From contig NZ_SNZH01000001.1 of assembly GCF_004363655.1 (NCBI RefSeq), forward strand, positions 54,569-118,568: DNA of 64,000 nucleotides, given 5' to 3'. The stretch comes from Tahibacter aquaticus (GTDB lineage: Bacteria; Pseudomonadota; Gammaproteobacteria; Xanthomonadales; Rhodanobacteraceae). A program made the translations under genes and the position numbers. Of the stretch, positions 26,341 through 34,971 are shown in pieces. Every line of letters begins with the position of its first letter. The stretch's first letter is position 1. Under the pieces are notes generated by a model. The model made no database searches. It had not been told where the DNA came from and was given only the letters and a program-made list of their open reading frames with translations.

Positions 26341-28170
26341 ATGTTGCGAACTACATTTTTTCTGCCGTTGCTGACAGTGGCCACGACCGCCCTGGCGCAG
26401 ATGCCGCCGCCCGACACGACCTTGGTCGCCGGCCACAGCGTCGCCAAGGCCGGCGGCCGGCTCAGCGTGCGCGATGCGATCGTCGCCCGCGCCACAGCAG
26501 CCCCCGCCGACCGCAGCAAGACCGCTGCGCTACCCGCGCTGGCGCCGGCCTGGGCCGGCAGCGGCAGCGATCGACGCATCAACGCGCGCGCACTGGATTC
26601 GATCCAGACCATTGCCGGCACGCGCCCCTTCGTCAACACCAGCGTGGCCGAAGGCACCATCGCCAGCTTCCGTTCCCATCTGGTTTCCGCGCATAGCGCC
26701 TCGGGTGTGGAAATCGCCGTCGGCGACAACAGCGCGCTGTCGGTGATCCGCAACGACGGCCTGGCCTATTCCTATTCCAGCGACGGCGGCCGGCATTGGG
26801 ACAGTGCCTACCTGCCGCCGCTGCCCGGCAGCAGCACCTCGCTGGGTTTCGGCAGCGTCGCGGCCGACCGCTTCGGCAATTTCTATATCGGCGGCATCGG
26901 CGTCTCGGCCGACAACCAGCTCACTGTCAGCGTGAACAAGTCGGCCGACGGCGGGCGCAACTTCGCTGCGGCCGTCGCGGTGGATGCGCAAGGCCAGGTC
27001 GACAAGGCCTGGCTGGCAACCGGGCCCAACCCGCGCTCGCCGCAGCACGACAATGTATACCTTGCCTGGGTGTCCTTCGACGCAGCCGGCGCCAGCGTGC
27101 TGCGCTTTGCCCGCTCCGGCGACGGCGGCCGCAGCTACAGCAGCCAGACCGTGTTCGCGCCGCCGCCGGATGCCGAGCCGGCCAATCCGCAGAACGTGGT
27201 GCAGTTCCCCATGATCGCCACCGACAGCGCCGACGGCCGCCTGTATATCGCCCTGCTGCAGTTCGGCTTCGTCGCGCAGGACTATCTGCGCATTTTCACC
27301 TCGGACGACGGCGGCGAAAGCTTCCGCGCGCTGGCCTTCAACGTGCCTGGCGCGCCGAATGCGCAGGTCTATCCGGTAACCCAGCCAGGCACCTTCAGCG
27401 AATGCGGTGCGGCGCGCCAGGATCTGCCCGACGGACAGGCCGCCTACTACCCGAACAACCTGCTGACCCTGCACAGCGGCGCCGACCTCGGCGGCTCGGC
27501 CAGCGGCCTGCCGCGCTTCCAGCACGCGACGCGGGTGAACCTGCAGCCGGTGCTGGCGGTGTCCAAGGGCAATCTGCACCTGGCCTGGTCGAATTCCACC
27601 AGCACCGTGTTCGGCGCCGCCGATGCGGGCGCGCGCATCCACTACCTGCGTTCGCGCAACAACGGCGCGAGCTGGAGCGCGCCGCTGGTCGTCGATCGCA
27701 GCGGCGCGGACAACGCACGCCAGGTGCTGCCGGCGATCGCACTGGGCCGCAGCAAGGCAGAGCTGGAGTCGCCGCTGCTGCCCGCGCCCGGCGATGTGCA
27801 CATTGCCTACTCTGTACAAATGCCCGACGGCAGCCTGGTGCGGCGCCTGGCCCGCTCGACGGATCGCGGCGACAGCTTTGCGGCGCGCAATATCCGCCAG
27901 CTTTCGTCCGTGCCCTCGACCCTGGCGCCGAGCAATATCCCGCTGGCCGACGCGCGCAATGCCTATCGCACCACCCACTACAACCGCATGAAAGGCGCCT
28001 GCGTCTCCCTCGGCGACTATGCCGGCATCGCGGTCGACAACCACACCGTACATTCGGTCTGGGGCGACTCGGGCGAGACCCTGGTACAGCCGCTCAATCC
28101 GCTGGACCCGATCTCGGGCCAGCCGCATGCGCGGGAAAATGTCTACTACAGCGCCACGCCGGTCCGCTGA
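26341..28170 (+). CDS. Secreted BNR/Asp-box (sialidase-fold) protein
   Basis: This 609-aa exported protein has a signal peptide MLRTTFFLPLLTVATTALAQ, so I place the start at 26341 although the frame is open further left. At least six Asp-box-like motifs (SSDGGRHW, SADGGRNF, SGDGGRSY, SDDGGESF, RNNGASW, STDRGDSF) indicate a sialidase-type beta-propeller. The Arg triad of true sialidases cannot be confirmed by eye, so catalysis is unproven; many such proteins are binding or structural. It sits between a histidine kinase and a response regulator, so it may be a target or accessory of that system. Confidence 0.8.
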   Translation: MLRTTFFLPLLTVATTALAQMPPPDTTLVAGHSVAKAGGRLSVRDAIVARATAAPADRSKTAALPALAPAWAGSGSDRRINARALDSIQTIAGTRPFVNTSVAEGTIASFRSHLVSAHSASGVEIAVGDNSALSVIRNDGLAYSYSSDGGRHWDSAYLPPLPGSSTSLGFGSVAADRFGNFYIGGIGVSADNQLTVSVNKSADGGRNFAAAVAVDAQGQVDKAWLATGPNPRSPQHDNVYLAWVSFDAAGASVLRFARSGDGGRSYSSQTVFAPPPDAEPANPQNVVQFPMIATDSADGRLYIALLQFGFVAQDYLRIFTSDDGGESFRALAFNVPGAPNAQVYPVTQPGTFSECGAARQDLPDGQAAYYPNNLLTLHSGADLGGSASGLPRFQHATRVNLQPVLAVSKGNLHLAWSNSTSTVFGAADAGARIHYLRSRNNGASWSAPLVVDRSGADNARQVLPAIALGRSKAELESPLLPAPGDVHIAYSVQMPDGSLVRRLARSTDRGDSFAARNIRQLSSVPSTLAPSNIPLADARNAYRTTHYNRMKGACVSLGDYAGIAVDNHTVHSVWGDSGETLVQPLNPLDPISGQPHARENVYYSATPVR

Positions 28171-28230
28171 ACACGCCCCGGCCCGGGCCTGCGCGTTGGC
28201 GCAGAAGCCGGGCTTGGCCACAATGCCGCC

Positions 28231-28872
28231 ATGACCCCGCCCCTGCACCGCATCCTGCTCGTCGACGACCATGCCGTCGTGCGCGAGGGAATCCGTTCCC
28301 TGCTCGATACCGAGCCCGATCTGCACGTCGTCGGCGAAGTCGGCTCGGCCGAAGAAGCATTGGACTTCCTCGCCCACACACCGGTCGACCTTGCCACCTT
28401 CGACCTGCGCATGCCGGGCATGCCGGCCGAGGCCGCCGTACAGGCGCTGGGCCGGCGCCATCCGCAACTGCGTGTGCTGGTGCTGACCAGTTTCTTCGTC
28501 GATGCCGAAGTGCGTGCCGTGCTGGCCGCGGGCGCGGCCGGCTATGTGCTCAAGGACGCGCGGCGCGAGGAAATACTGACCGCCGTGCGCGCCGTGCTCG
28601 GCGGCAACAACTGGATACATCCGCCCCTGCAAGGCCGCGTGCTGCAGCTGCTGCGCCAGGACGTACCCGCAGCGGCAGCACTCACCCCGCGGGAACGCGA
28701 CGTGCTGCAGTTGCTCGGCCGCGGCCTCAGCAACAAGCGCATCGCCCAGGCGCTGGGCCTGACCGAGGGCACGGTGAAAAGCTATCTGCGCCAGATCTTC
28801 CCCAAGATCAACGCCAACGACCGGCTGCAGGCCGCCCTGTATGCGCGCGGCCTCGGCGCGCCACCGGCCTGA
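28231..28872 (+). CDS. NarL/FixJ-type response regulator
   Basis: This is a 213-aa regulator. The receiver (residues 5-120) has the acidic pair in VDDHAVVREG, phospho-acceptor D58 in TFDLRMPG, and the conserved Lys in YVLKDA. The LuxR-type HTH lies at about 148-195 (LTPRERDVLQLLGRGLSNKRIAQALGLTEGTVKSYL). It is very likely the partner of the HisKA_3 kinase at 22562. It lies 60 nt after the BNR protein gene on the same strand. Confidence 0.95.
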   Translation: MTPPLHRILLVDDHAVVREGIRSLLDTEPDLHVVGEVGSAEEALDFLAHTPVDLATFDLRMPGMPAEAAVQALGRRHPQLRVLVLTSFFVDAEVRAVLAAGAAGYVLKDARREEILTAVRAVLGGNNWIHPPLQGRVLQLLRQDVPAAAALTPRERDVLQLLGRGLSNKRIAQALGLTEGTVKSYLRQIFPKINANDRLQAALYARGLGAPPA

Positions 28873-28921
28873 AGCCGCAGGCGCGAGACGATCTGCCATC
28901 GGCCTGCAGATGCAGGACCGA

Positions 28922-29028
28922 TCCGGCGGATCGCCGCCGATGCCGGCACTCGCGCGCGCATCGCTGCCTATGCGGCCAGATGCCGCGAATCGCCGCAGAC
29001 GCAGGCCTGACGCGGCGAATCGCCGCAG
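28922..29028. repeat. Three short GC-rich palindromic repeats
   Basis: Related elements lie at 28922-28938 (centred on GGCGGATCGCCGCC), 28982-28998 and 29012-29028 (both GC(C/G)GCGAATCGCCGCAG). They lie between the regulator gene and the ispB promoter. Function is unknown; they can fold and may act as a terminator or as binding sites. Confidence 0.5.
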
Positions 29029-29073
29029 CCGCGCCCGGCGCGGCCGTGCCGGCGTACCGTGGTGCCGGCCCGC

Positions 29074-29079
29074 TATAAT
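29074..29079 (+). promoter_or_regulatory. -10 box before ispB
   Basis: A consensus TATAAT stands in a very GC-rich stretch, 32 nt before the ispB ATG. No good -35 is visible 17 nt upstream. Confidence 0.55.
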
Positions 29080-29110
29080 CCGCTCAAATTTCGCCCGAGC
29101 CCCCCGTCCG

Positions 29111-30115
29111 ATGCCCAGTGCCGCTGCGATTCCATCGCCCGTACTTCCCAACTTTGCCGCCGTGCAGGAACTGGCCCGGCCGGATATGCAGGCGGTGGAC
29201 CAGCTGATCCGCTCACGCCTGGCTTCCGACGTGGTGCTGATCAACCAGGTATCGGCCCATATCATCGGCGGCGGCGGCAAGCGCCTGCGGCCGATGCTGC
29301 ACCTGCTCGCGGCGCGTGCCGCCGGCTATGCCGGCAACGATCACGTGCAGCTGGCCGCCGTGATCGAATTCATCCACACCGCCACCTTGCTGCACGACGA
29401 CGTGGTCGACGAATCCGACCTGCGCCGCGGACGCAAGACCGCCAACGCCATGTGGGGCAATGCGGCCAGCGTGCTGGTCGGCGACTTCCTCTATTCGCGC
29501 TCGTTCCAGCTGATGGTGGAACTGCAGCGCCCGCGCGTGATGCAGATCCTGGCCGATACCACCAATGCCATCGCCGAAGGCGAAGTGCTGCAGCTGCTGA
29601 ATATCGGCAACCCGGACACCGACGAAACCGCCTATCTGCGCGTGATCGAACGCAAGACCGCGGTGCTGTTCGGCGCCGCCACGCGCCTGGGCGCCGTGCT
29701 GGCCGACCTGCCGCCCGCACAGGAAGAAGCGCTGTACCGCTACGGCATGGACCTGGGCTTCGCCTTCCAGATCGCCGACGACCTGCTCGACTACGTGTCC
29801 GATGCCGACACCCTGGGCAAGAACATCGGCGACGACATCGCCGAAGGCAAGCCGACCCTGCCACTGATCTACGCCATCGGGCGCGGCACGCCGGAACAGG
29901 CGCAGAGCCTGCGCCGGGCGATCGAGACCGGCGGGCTGGATTCGCTGGGCAATATCGTTGGCGCGATCCGCGATTCCGGCGCGCTGGAGCTGACCCGGGC
30001 CAAGGCCCTGGGCTATGCCGATTCGGCCCGCTCCAGCCTGGGGGAACTGCCGCCCTCGGCCGCCCGCGACGCGCTGGAAACGCTGGCCCGCTACGCGGTG
30101 GAGCGCTCGTACTGA
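29111..30115 (+). CDS. ispB: Octaprenyl/all-trans polyprenyl diphosphate synthase
   Basis: This is a 334-aa trans-prenyltransferase that makes the ubiquinone side chain. It has GGGGKRLRP (53-61), the first Asp-rich motif LLHDDVVDES (D96, D97, D100), the GxxxxxGxxxQ-like GEVLQLL stretch, and the second Asp motif FQIADDLLDY (D223, D224, D227). The C-terminus is ERSY-like, as in IspB. I chose the ATG at 29111 because family proteins begin about 25 residues before the first conserved helix and a TATAAT lies just upstream. The chain length (C40 or another) cannot be told from sequence alone. Confidence 0.95.
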   Translation: MPSAAAIPSPVLPNFAAVQELARPDMQAVDQLIRSRLASDVVLINQVSAHIIGGGGKRLRPMLHLLAARAAGYAGNDHVQLAAVIEFIHTATLLHDDVVDESDLRRGRKTANAMWGNAASVLVGDFLYSRSFQLMVELQRPRVMQILADTTNAIAEGEVLQLLNIGNPDTDETAYLRVIERKTAVLFGAATRLGAVLADLPPAQEEALYRYGMDLGFAFQIADDLLDYVSDADTLGKNIGDDIAEGKPTLPLIYAIGRGTPEQAQSLRRAIETGGLDSLGNIVGAIRDSGALELTRAKALGYADSARSSLGELPPSAARDALETLARYAVERSY

Positions 30116-30152
30116 TGCGCGTATCGCTGCGTTGCACAGCCGGGCCGCGCGC

Positions 30153-30620
30153 ATGATCCTGCCGCGCTATCGCGTTGCCGATTCGCTGATTCCGGGCGCC
30201 GGCAAAGGCCTGTTCGCCGACGAGTTCGTCGCGCGTGGACGCCTGATCACGGCACCGGACGCTATTCCACAGGTATACCGCTTCGAGGAAATCGAGCGCA
30301 TGCCCGATGCGGCCCAGCTGCTGCCCGCTACCGTGCGCTGGTTCGAAGACCGCTATACGGTGACGCCGGAATGGCCGGACGAGTGCTACATCAACCACTC
30401 GTTCGAGCCCAGCGGCCTGTGGCACCTGGGCTTCGTATTCGCCCTGCACGACCTTGCGCCCGGCACGGAAATCACGGTCGACTACCGCCACCTGCTCGCG
30501 CCCGGCCAGAGCGAAGACTTCCCCGACGCCCGCACCGGCGGCGCCATCGTCGGCTACAGCTGGGAAGAAAGCCTGCGCACCTCCACGGCGCAGCTGCTGG
30601 CACTGACGGAGCGGCGCTGA
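30153..30620 (+). CDS. Small SET-domain protein
   Basis: This 155-aa protein is made almost wholly of a SET domain: GAGKGLFADEFVARG near the N-terminus, the INHSFEPS motif (NHS substrate/SAM pocket), and GTEITVDYRHLL near the C-terminus. SET proteins are SAM-dependent lysine methyltransferases; bacterial stand-alone versions have mostly unknown targets. It has no post-SET cysteines. It lies 37 nt after ispB and overlaps the HutD-family gene by one base (TGATG). Confidence 0.85.
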   Translation: MILPRYRVADSLIPGAGKGLFADEFVARGRLITAPDAIPQVYRFEEIERMPDAAQLLPATVRWFEDRYTVTPEWPDECYINHSFEPSGLWHLGFVFALHDLAPGTEITVDYRHLLAPGQSEDFPDARTGGAIVGYSWEESLRTSTAQLLALTERR

Positions 30621-31228
30621 TGCGCATCCGCCGCCTGGACAGCAGCCACTACCGCCGCATGGTGTGGAAGAACGGCGGCGGCATCACTACCGAGATCGCC
30701 CGCAGCCCCGCCGCTGGCGACGATTTCGACTGGCGCATATCGATTGCGGAAATTGCGCAGGATGGTGATTTTTCCATCTTTCCCGATGTAGACCGAGAGC
30801 TGATGCTGCTCGACGGCGGCGGCATCGAGCTGCTGATCGGCAGCGAAGAGAACGTGATACTGGACACGCGCTACCGCAAGCACGCCTTCCCCGGCGAAGC
30901 ACCGGTCAGCTGCCGCCTGCTCGACGGCCCTACGCGCGATTTCAACGTCATGGTGCGGCGCGGCCGCTGCCGCGCCGAACTGCTGGCGCGCACCATCGTC
31001 GGCCCGCAGCTGCTGTTTCCGGCGGTGGCGACGAACTGGCTGATCCATGTGGCCAGCGGCGAGGCCATCTGCAAGGACCGGCCCGACATTGCCGCGGCCG
31101 CGGCCGGCGATACCTTGCTGATCGAATTCGAGCAACGCGCAGCCCAGCCACTGGTGCTCAACGGCAGCGGCGAATGGGTGATGGTCAGGCTGGTCGATTC
31201 GGCTGCCGAGGCAGCGGCACTGGCCTGA
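30620..31228 (+). CDS. HutD/Ves-family cupin protein
   Basis: This 202-aa HutD-like double-stranded beta-helix protein has the start WKNGGGITTEIARSP and WRISIAEIAQDGDFSIFPDVDREL, both strongly conserved in the family. Other members are the cold-induced Ves protein and HutD of histidine utilisation. No hut genes are nearby, so the role here is unknown. The start overlaps the SET-gene stop, implying coupled translation. Confidence 0.88.
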   Translation: MRIRRLDSSHYRRMVWKNGGGITTEIARSPAAGDDFDWRISIAEIAQDGDFSIFPDVDRELMLLDGGGIELLIGSEENVILDTRYRKHAFPGEAPVSCRLLDGPTRDFNVMVRRGRCRAELLARTIVGPQLLFPAVATNWLIHVASGEAICKDRPDIAAAAAGDTLLIEFEQRAAQPLVLNGSGEWVMVRLVDSAAEAAALA

Positions 31229-31273
31229 GGCGCCGGCCGGCCGGTTCGCCCCCGCCAGGCACAGCCGGCTTTG

Positions 31274-31318
31274 TTTCGCTGCGCCGTTTTTCGCTACGCG
31301 GTGTTTCGCTGTGCCGTG
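31274..31318. repeat. Three tandem 15-bp units
   Basis: TTTCGCT(G/A)(C/T)GC(C/G)GT(T/G) occurs three times head to tail (31274, 31289, 31304). It lies in the gap between the convergent hutD-like and PKHD genes. Unit number may vary between strains. Confidence 0.6.
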
Positions 31319-31363
31319 TCATTGCACAACGGGCGGCGGTGCAGGATCACACTGCAGCGCCGC

Positions 31364-32050
31364 TCAGGCCTCGGCCCAGCGTCGCAGCAGGTTGTGGTAG
31401 ACGCCGACCAGCTGCACCAGGGCCGGGTGTTCCGCGTGCTGCTGGGTCAGGCTCTGGATCGATACATCGAGGTCGAACAGCAGGCGGCGCTGGCCTTCGT
31501 CGCGCACCAGGCTTTGTATCCAGAAGAACGACGCCAGCCGCTCGCCGCGCGTGATCGCCGTGACCTGGTGCAGGCTGCTGGCCGGATACAGGATCAGATC
31601 GCCCGCAGGCAGCTTGACGCTGTGCGTGCCGAAGCTGTCCTCGATCACCAGCTCGCCACCGTCGTAGTCTTCCGGCGCATTGAGGAACAGCGTGGCCGAA
31701 AGGTCGGTGCGCAGAGCGCTGCGATCGTCGCCCGTGCGCGGATAGCGCACCGCATTGTCCACATGGAAACCGAACGACTGGCCGACGCGGTAGCAGTTGA
31801 ACAGCGGCGGAAAGATGCGCTGCGGCAGCGCGCCGGCCATGAAGGTGGGATGGCGGCGCAGACGATCGACAACCAGCGCGCCGAGTTCGCGCGCGACGGC
31901 ATGGTCGTCCGCCAGTTGCAGGTTCTGCTTGGCCTTGGCCGACTGGTAGCCGGCGGTGATGCGTCCATCCGACCACTCCGCCGCGGCAAGCATCTCGCGG
32001 CAGTGGGCGACTTCCTGGGCAGTCAGGACTTGGGCGACGTGTAGCAACAT
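31364..32050 (-). CDS. piuC: PKHD-type Fe(II)/2-oxoglutarate hydroxylase (YbiX/PiuC)
   Basis: This 228-aa dioxygenase has the iron ligands H96 and D98 (FGFHVDN) and H161 (LHQV), and the 2-oxoglutarate Arg171 (GERLASFFW). The start [21 protein letters not shown] is typical of PiuC/YbiX, so the ATG at 32050 is chosen over the much longer open frame. This family is almost always next to a catecholate-siderophore TonB receptor (Fiu/PiuA) and is iron-repressed, exactly as here. The substrate of the hydroxylation is not known. Confidence 0.92.
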   Translation of the reverse strand: MLLHVAQVLTAQEVAHCREMLAAAEWSDGRITAGYQSAKAKQNLQLADDHAVARELGALVVDRLRRHPTFMAGALPQRIFPPLFNCYRVGQSFGFHVDNAVRYPRTGDDRSALRTDLSATLFLNAPEDYDGGELVIEDSFGTHSVKLPAGDLILYPASSLHQVTAITRGERLASFFWIQSLVRDEGQRRLLFDLDVSIQSLTQQHAEHPALVQLVGVYHNLLRRWAEA

Positions 32051-32265
32051 GGGCGTTGGGTTTGGATGGCGTGCGGGCGATGGTAAGCGGAATGGAAAGC
32101 GGCGGAGTTGATTCGGGTCAAGCGGTCGTGGTCCGGGGCTTGGCGCTGCCCGCGCAACCACACTCGCAGCGAACGCCATCCTCAAAAGGAAACGGCCAGG
32201 CTTGCGCCCGGCCGCTCCATCCCGAAAAACCGCCGCGTCCCTGCAGCGCGTAGCCACAACGGGTG

Positions 32266-34701
32266 TCAGAAGGAATACGTCGCCTGCAAGGTCACTTGGC
32301 GGCCTTCGCCCGGCGTTGCCCAGCCGCTGGCGGCGGTGCGGATGCGCACGTAGTACTCCTTGTCGAACAGGTTGTTCACGTTGAGCTGCAGGCGCAGATC
32401 GCGGTTCACGTTCCACGCGGCCATGGCGCGGTGGGTCCAGTAGTCGTCGGCCTTGGCCAGCGGGCCGTTGATATTGGCCGCGCTGTGCTGGTTCAGGTAG
32501 TACTCGCCCTGGTAGTTCATGCCGTAGCCGAACTGCCACTGGCCGACGTCGACGGTAGTCCAGACGTTGAACGAATGTTCCGGCACCACCACCAGTTCGT
32601 CGCCGCGGGTGTAGTCCAGTCCCTGGCCGGCCTGGCGATTGGACACGCCCTGCAGCACTTCGCTGTCGAGGTAGGTGTAGTTGGCGTATACCGCCCAATG
32701 CTTGGTGATGTTGCCGCTGGCGCCCAGCATCACACCATCGACGCGCGCTTCGCCGTCGAGCTGCTGTTCGCCGGCCGGGTTGTCCGGATTGCCCGGATCG
32801 GCGACGCGGTAGTTCTCGCGGTCGTTGCGGAAGATCGACGCGGTCAGCGACAGGCGCTGGTCGAGCAGATCCCACTTGGTGCCGATTTCGTAGTTGACCG
32901 CGGTTTCCGGATCGACGTTGCAGTTGTTCGTGCCGGTGGTGCTGCCCACCGTGCAGGAGCCGTTGACCGAAGCCTTGGACGGCGTCTTGGAATTGCCGTA
33001 GGCGATATAGATGCTGCCCGCCTCGACCGGCTTGAACACCAGGCCGGCGCGATAGGAAAACAGGTCGTCGGCGTTCTTGCTCGGCGCGCTCGCACCGGTG
33101 ATCGTGCCGATGGGGCCGGCGGCGCCGGCTGCGGTGGAAACGGTATAGGCCGTGCTGCTGCCCTCGTTGTGTTCGTAACGCGCACCGAGGTTCAACTGCC
33201 ACTGCTCGCTGAACTTCAAGGTATCGAATGCGTAAATTGCCGCATTGTCCTGTTCGCCATCGGTCTTGCTGGTCAGGGTGCGGTTGCGCGGGCCGGTGTA
33301 ATAGGTATCCGGGTTGTACAGATCGGTAAATGGCAGATGATTCGGCGCCGCATACGGATTGCTGCCGTCGGCATTGCGGAATTCGCTACTGCCGACCAGC
33401 GCAAAACTTTCGTGCGACAGGGAAAAACCGCCGACCAGGGTGTGCTCGATTGCGCCAGTGCTGAACTTCGCGGTCAGGTCGGTCTGGTTGACCAGCATGC
33501 GGTTGGTGGTGTCGCGCACATTGCCGCGCGGACCAGAAGGCATATATGTGTTCGGCGGAACCACGATCTGGGTCGCACCGGTACCGATGGTGCAGCTGCC
33601 GCCGACCGGAGTCAGGTTGTTGGCCAGGCAGTACGTGCCTTGCGGCGGATCGACGATGAGCAGCTGATTCACTTCCTGCACGCGGGTGAAATTGCGCAGG
33701 CTGAGGTTGTCGCTGAAGGTGTGGCTCAACACGCCGGTGAAGGAATCGACTTCGATTTCCTGCATGTCCACATTGCGGTAGCCGTAGTACGTGCTCGGGT
33801 CCAGACCCGGCAGCGGCGTGCCGCTGTTACCGACAAAGAAATACGGCACGCCGTATTGCGGCGTGTTGTCGTCGTACTGGTGCAGGTAGCTCAGGGTAAA
33901 GGTGGTGTCGCTGCCCAGGCCGAAGGCGATGGACGGCGCGAAGCCCCAGCGCTTCATTTCTTCCACGTCGCGGCCCGGCACGTCGTTGCGGTGGCCCATC
34001 AGGTTGACGCGAACGGCGACGCTGTCGCTGATGCTCTGGTTGCTGTCCAGGGTTACGCGGCCGTAGCTGTCGGTACCGACGCCGACGCCGAGATTGGTGA
34101 AATTGCCTTCGCGCGCGGCCTTGGAAACCAGGTTGATGGTGCCGCCGACCGAGCCCGCACCGGAGTAGACCGAATTGGCACCGTTGACGACTTCGATCTG
34201 CTCCAGGTTGAAGGTGTCGGTGCGCGAGTACTGCGCGCTGTCGCGCACGCCGTCGACCTGGATGTCGTTGTTGGCAGAGAAACCGCGCAGGTTGATGCTG
34301 TCGCCGAAACCGCCGCCGCCTTCGCCCGCGCCGAAAGTGATGCCCGGCAAGGTGGACAGCACATCGCGCAGGGACAGCAGGTTCTGACCGGCCATCACTT
34401 CCTGCGGCACGACTTCGATGGACTGCGGTGTATCGCGCAGCGGTGCGGTGTACTTGGGCGAGGATGCCTGCTTGGTCGAAACACCCGTCACGTCGACGGC
34501 GTCGAGCTTGGTCTCGTTGGCGCGACCGCGGCGGCCGTCGGCGCCATCGGGCATGTCCGCGCTGCTCGCAGCAGCGGCGGCTTCGGTGGCAACGTCGGCG
34601 AAGGCATGCGGTGCTGCCGTTGCCAGCGCCAGGCCCAGGGCCGTGCTGAGCAGGCGCGGCGGCGTAGCCGCTGCGGAACGGATATACGAGGCATTCGACA
34701 T
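32266..34701 (-). CDS. TonB-dependent siderophore receptor (Fiu/PiuA-like)
   Basis: This is an 811-aa outer-membrane receptor. Its signal peptide is followed by an Ala-rich linker, a TonB-box-like DAVDVTG and the plug (about 75-200; [61 protein letters not shown]). The barrel ends in QATYSF. The siderophore-receptor wording of the plug and the flanking PiuC-like gene point to a catecholate ligand. The ATG at 34701 begins the signal peptide ([10 protein letters not shown]). The Fur-box-like promoter at 34862-34891 should make it iron-repressed. Confidence 0.94.
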   Translation of the reverse strand: MSNASYIRSAAATPPRLLSTALGLALATAAPHAFADVATEAAAAASSADMPDGADGRRGRANETKLDAVDVTGVSTKQASSPKYTAPLRDTPQSIEVVPQEVMAGQNLLSLRDVLSTLPGITFGAGEGGGGFGDSINLRGFSANNDIQVDGVRDSAQYSRTDTFNLEQIEVVNGANSVYSGAGSVGGTINLVSKAAREGNFTNLGVGVGTDSYGRVTLDSNQSISDSVAVRVNLMGHRNDVPGRDVEEMKRWGFAPSIAFGLGSDTTFTLSYLHQYDDNTPQYGVPYFFVGNSGTPLPGLDPSTYYGYRNVDMQEIEVDSFTGVLSHTFSDNLSLRNFTRVQEVNQLLIVDPPQGTYCLANNLTPVGGSCTIGTGATQIVVPPNTYMPSGPRGNVRDTTNRMLVNQTDLTAKFSTGAIEHTLVGGFSLSHESFALVGSSEFRNADGSNPYAAPNHLPFTDLYNPDTYYTGPRNRTLTSKTDGEQDNAAIYAFDTLKFSEQWQLNLGARYEHNEGSSTAYTVSTAAGAAGPIGTITGASAPSKNADDLFSYRAGLVFKPVEAGSIYIAYGNSKTPSKASVNGSCTVGSTTGTNNCNVDPETAVNYEIGTKWDLLDQRLSLTASIFRNDRENYRVADPGNPDNPAGEQQLDGEARVDGVMLGASGNITKHWAVYANYTYLDSEVLQGVSNRQAGQGLDYTRGDELVVVPEHSFNVWTTVDVGQWQFGYGMNYQGEYYLNQHSAANINGPLAKADDYWTHRAMAAWNVNRDLRLQLNVNNLFDKEYYVRIRTAASGWATPGEGRQVTLQATYSF

Positions 34702-34861
34702 GGTGTTTCCCTGAGTCGTAGTTAAGGCGAATTCGTGGACGACAGGCGCGATTTGTGGCGCCGAACGTTGCCGGGCATGGGCAAAGCAGTGATCCCCTGC
34801 GCGAGCTACGCGACCCCGAAGCGGCCCCTCAAGTGGGCCGCGGGCGCTGCCAACCATGAAA

Positions 34862-34891
34862 TCTTAACAGTAAATAAGAATGATTCGCAAC
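34862..34891 (-). promoter_or_regulatory. Fur-box-like promoter of the siderophore receptor
   Basis: On the minus strand, -35 TTGCGA (34890-34885) and -10 TTAAGA (34867-34862) are 17 nt apart. AATAAGAATGATTCGCAAC (34873-34891) matches the 19-bp Fur pattern AATGAGAATCATTCTCATT at 14 positions and covers the -35. Confidence 0.7.
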
Positions 34892-34971
34892 TCAGTTTTT
34901 AGTCGGATACGCGATAACAGGCGCAGCGGAAACGCTATCGGGCGTGCTGTGCCGCCTCTACTCAGGCGCCA

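Noticed and set aside
26341-28170. True sialidase
   Set aside because: Asp boxes alone define the fold; I could not confirm the catalytic Arg triad, Tyr and Glu, so I call only a sialidase-fold protein.
26530-29280. A 916-codon frame antisense to the Asp-box protein, response regulator and ispB start
   Set aside because: It crosses three well-supported genes on the other strand and contains no recognisable domain.
32263-34725. An 820-codon plus-strand frame opposite the siderophore receptor
   Set aside because: It is the exact shadow of the receptor, which has clear plug and barrel motifs on the minus strand.
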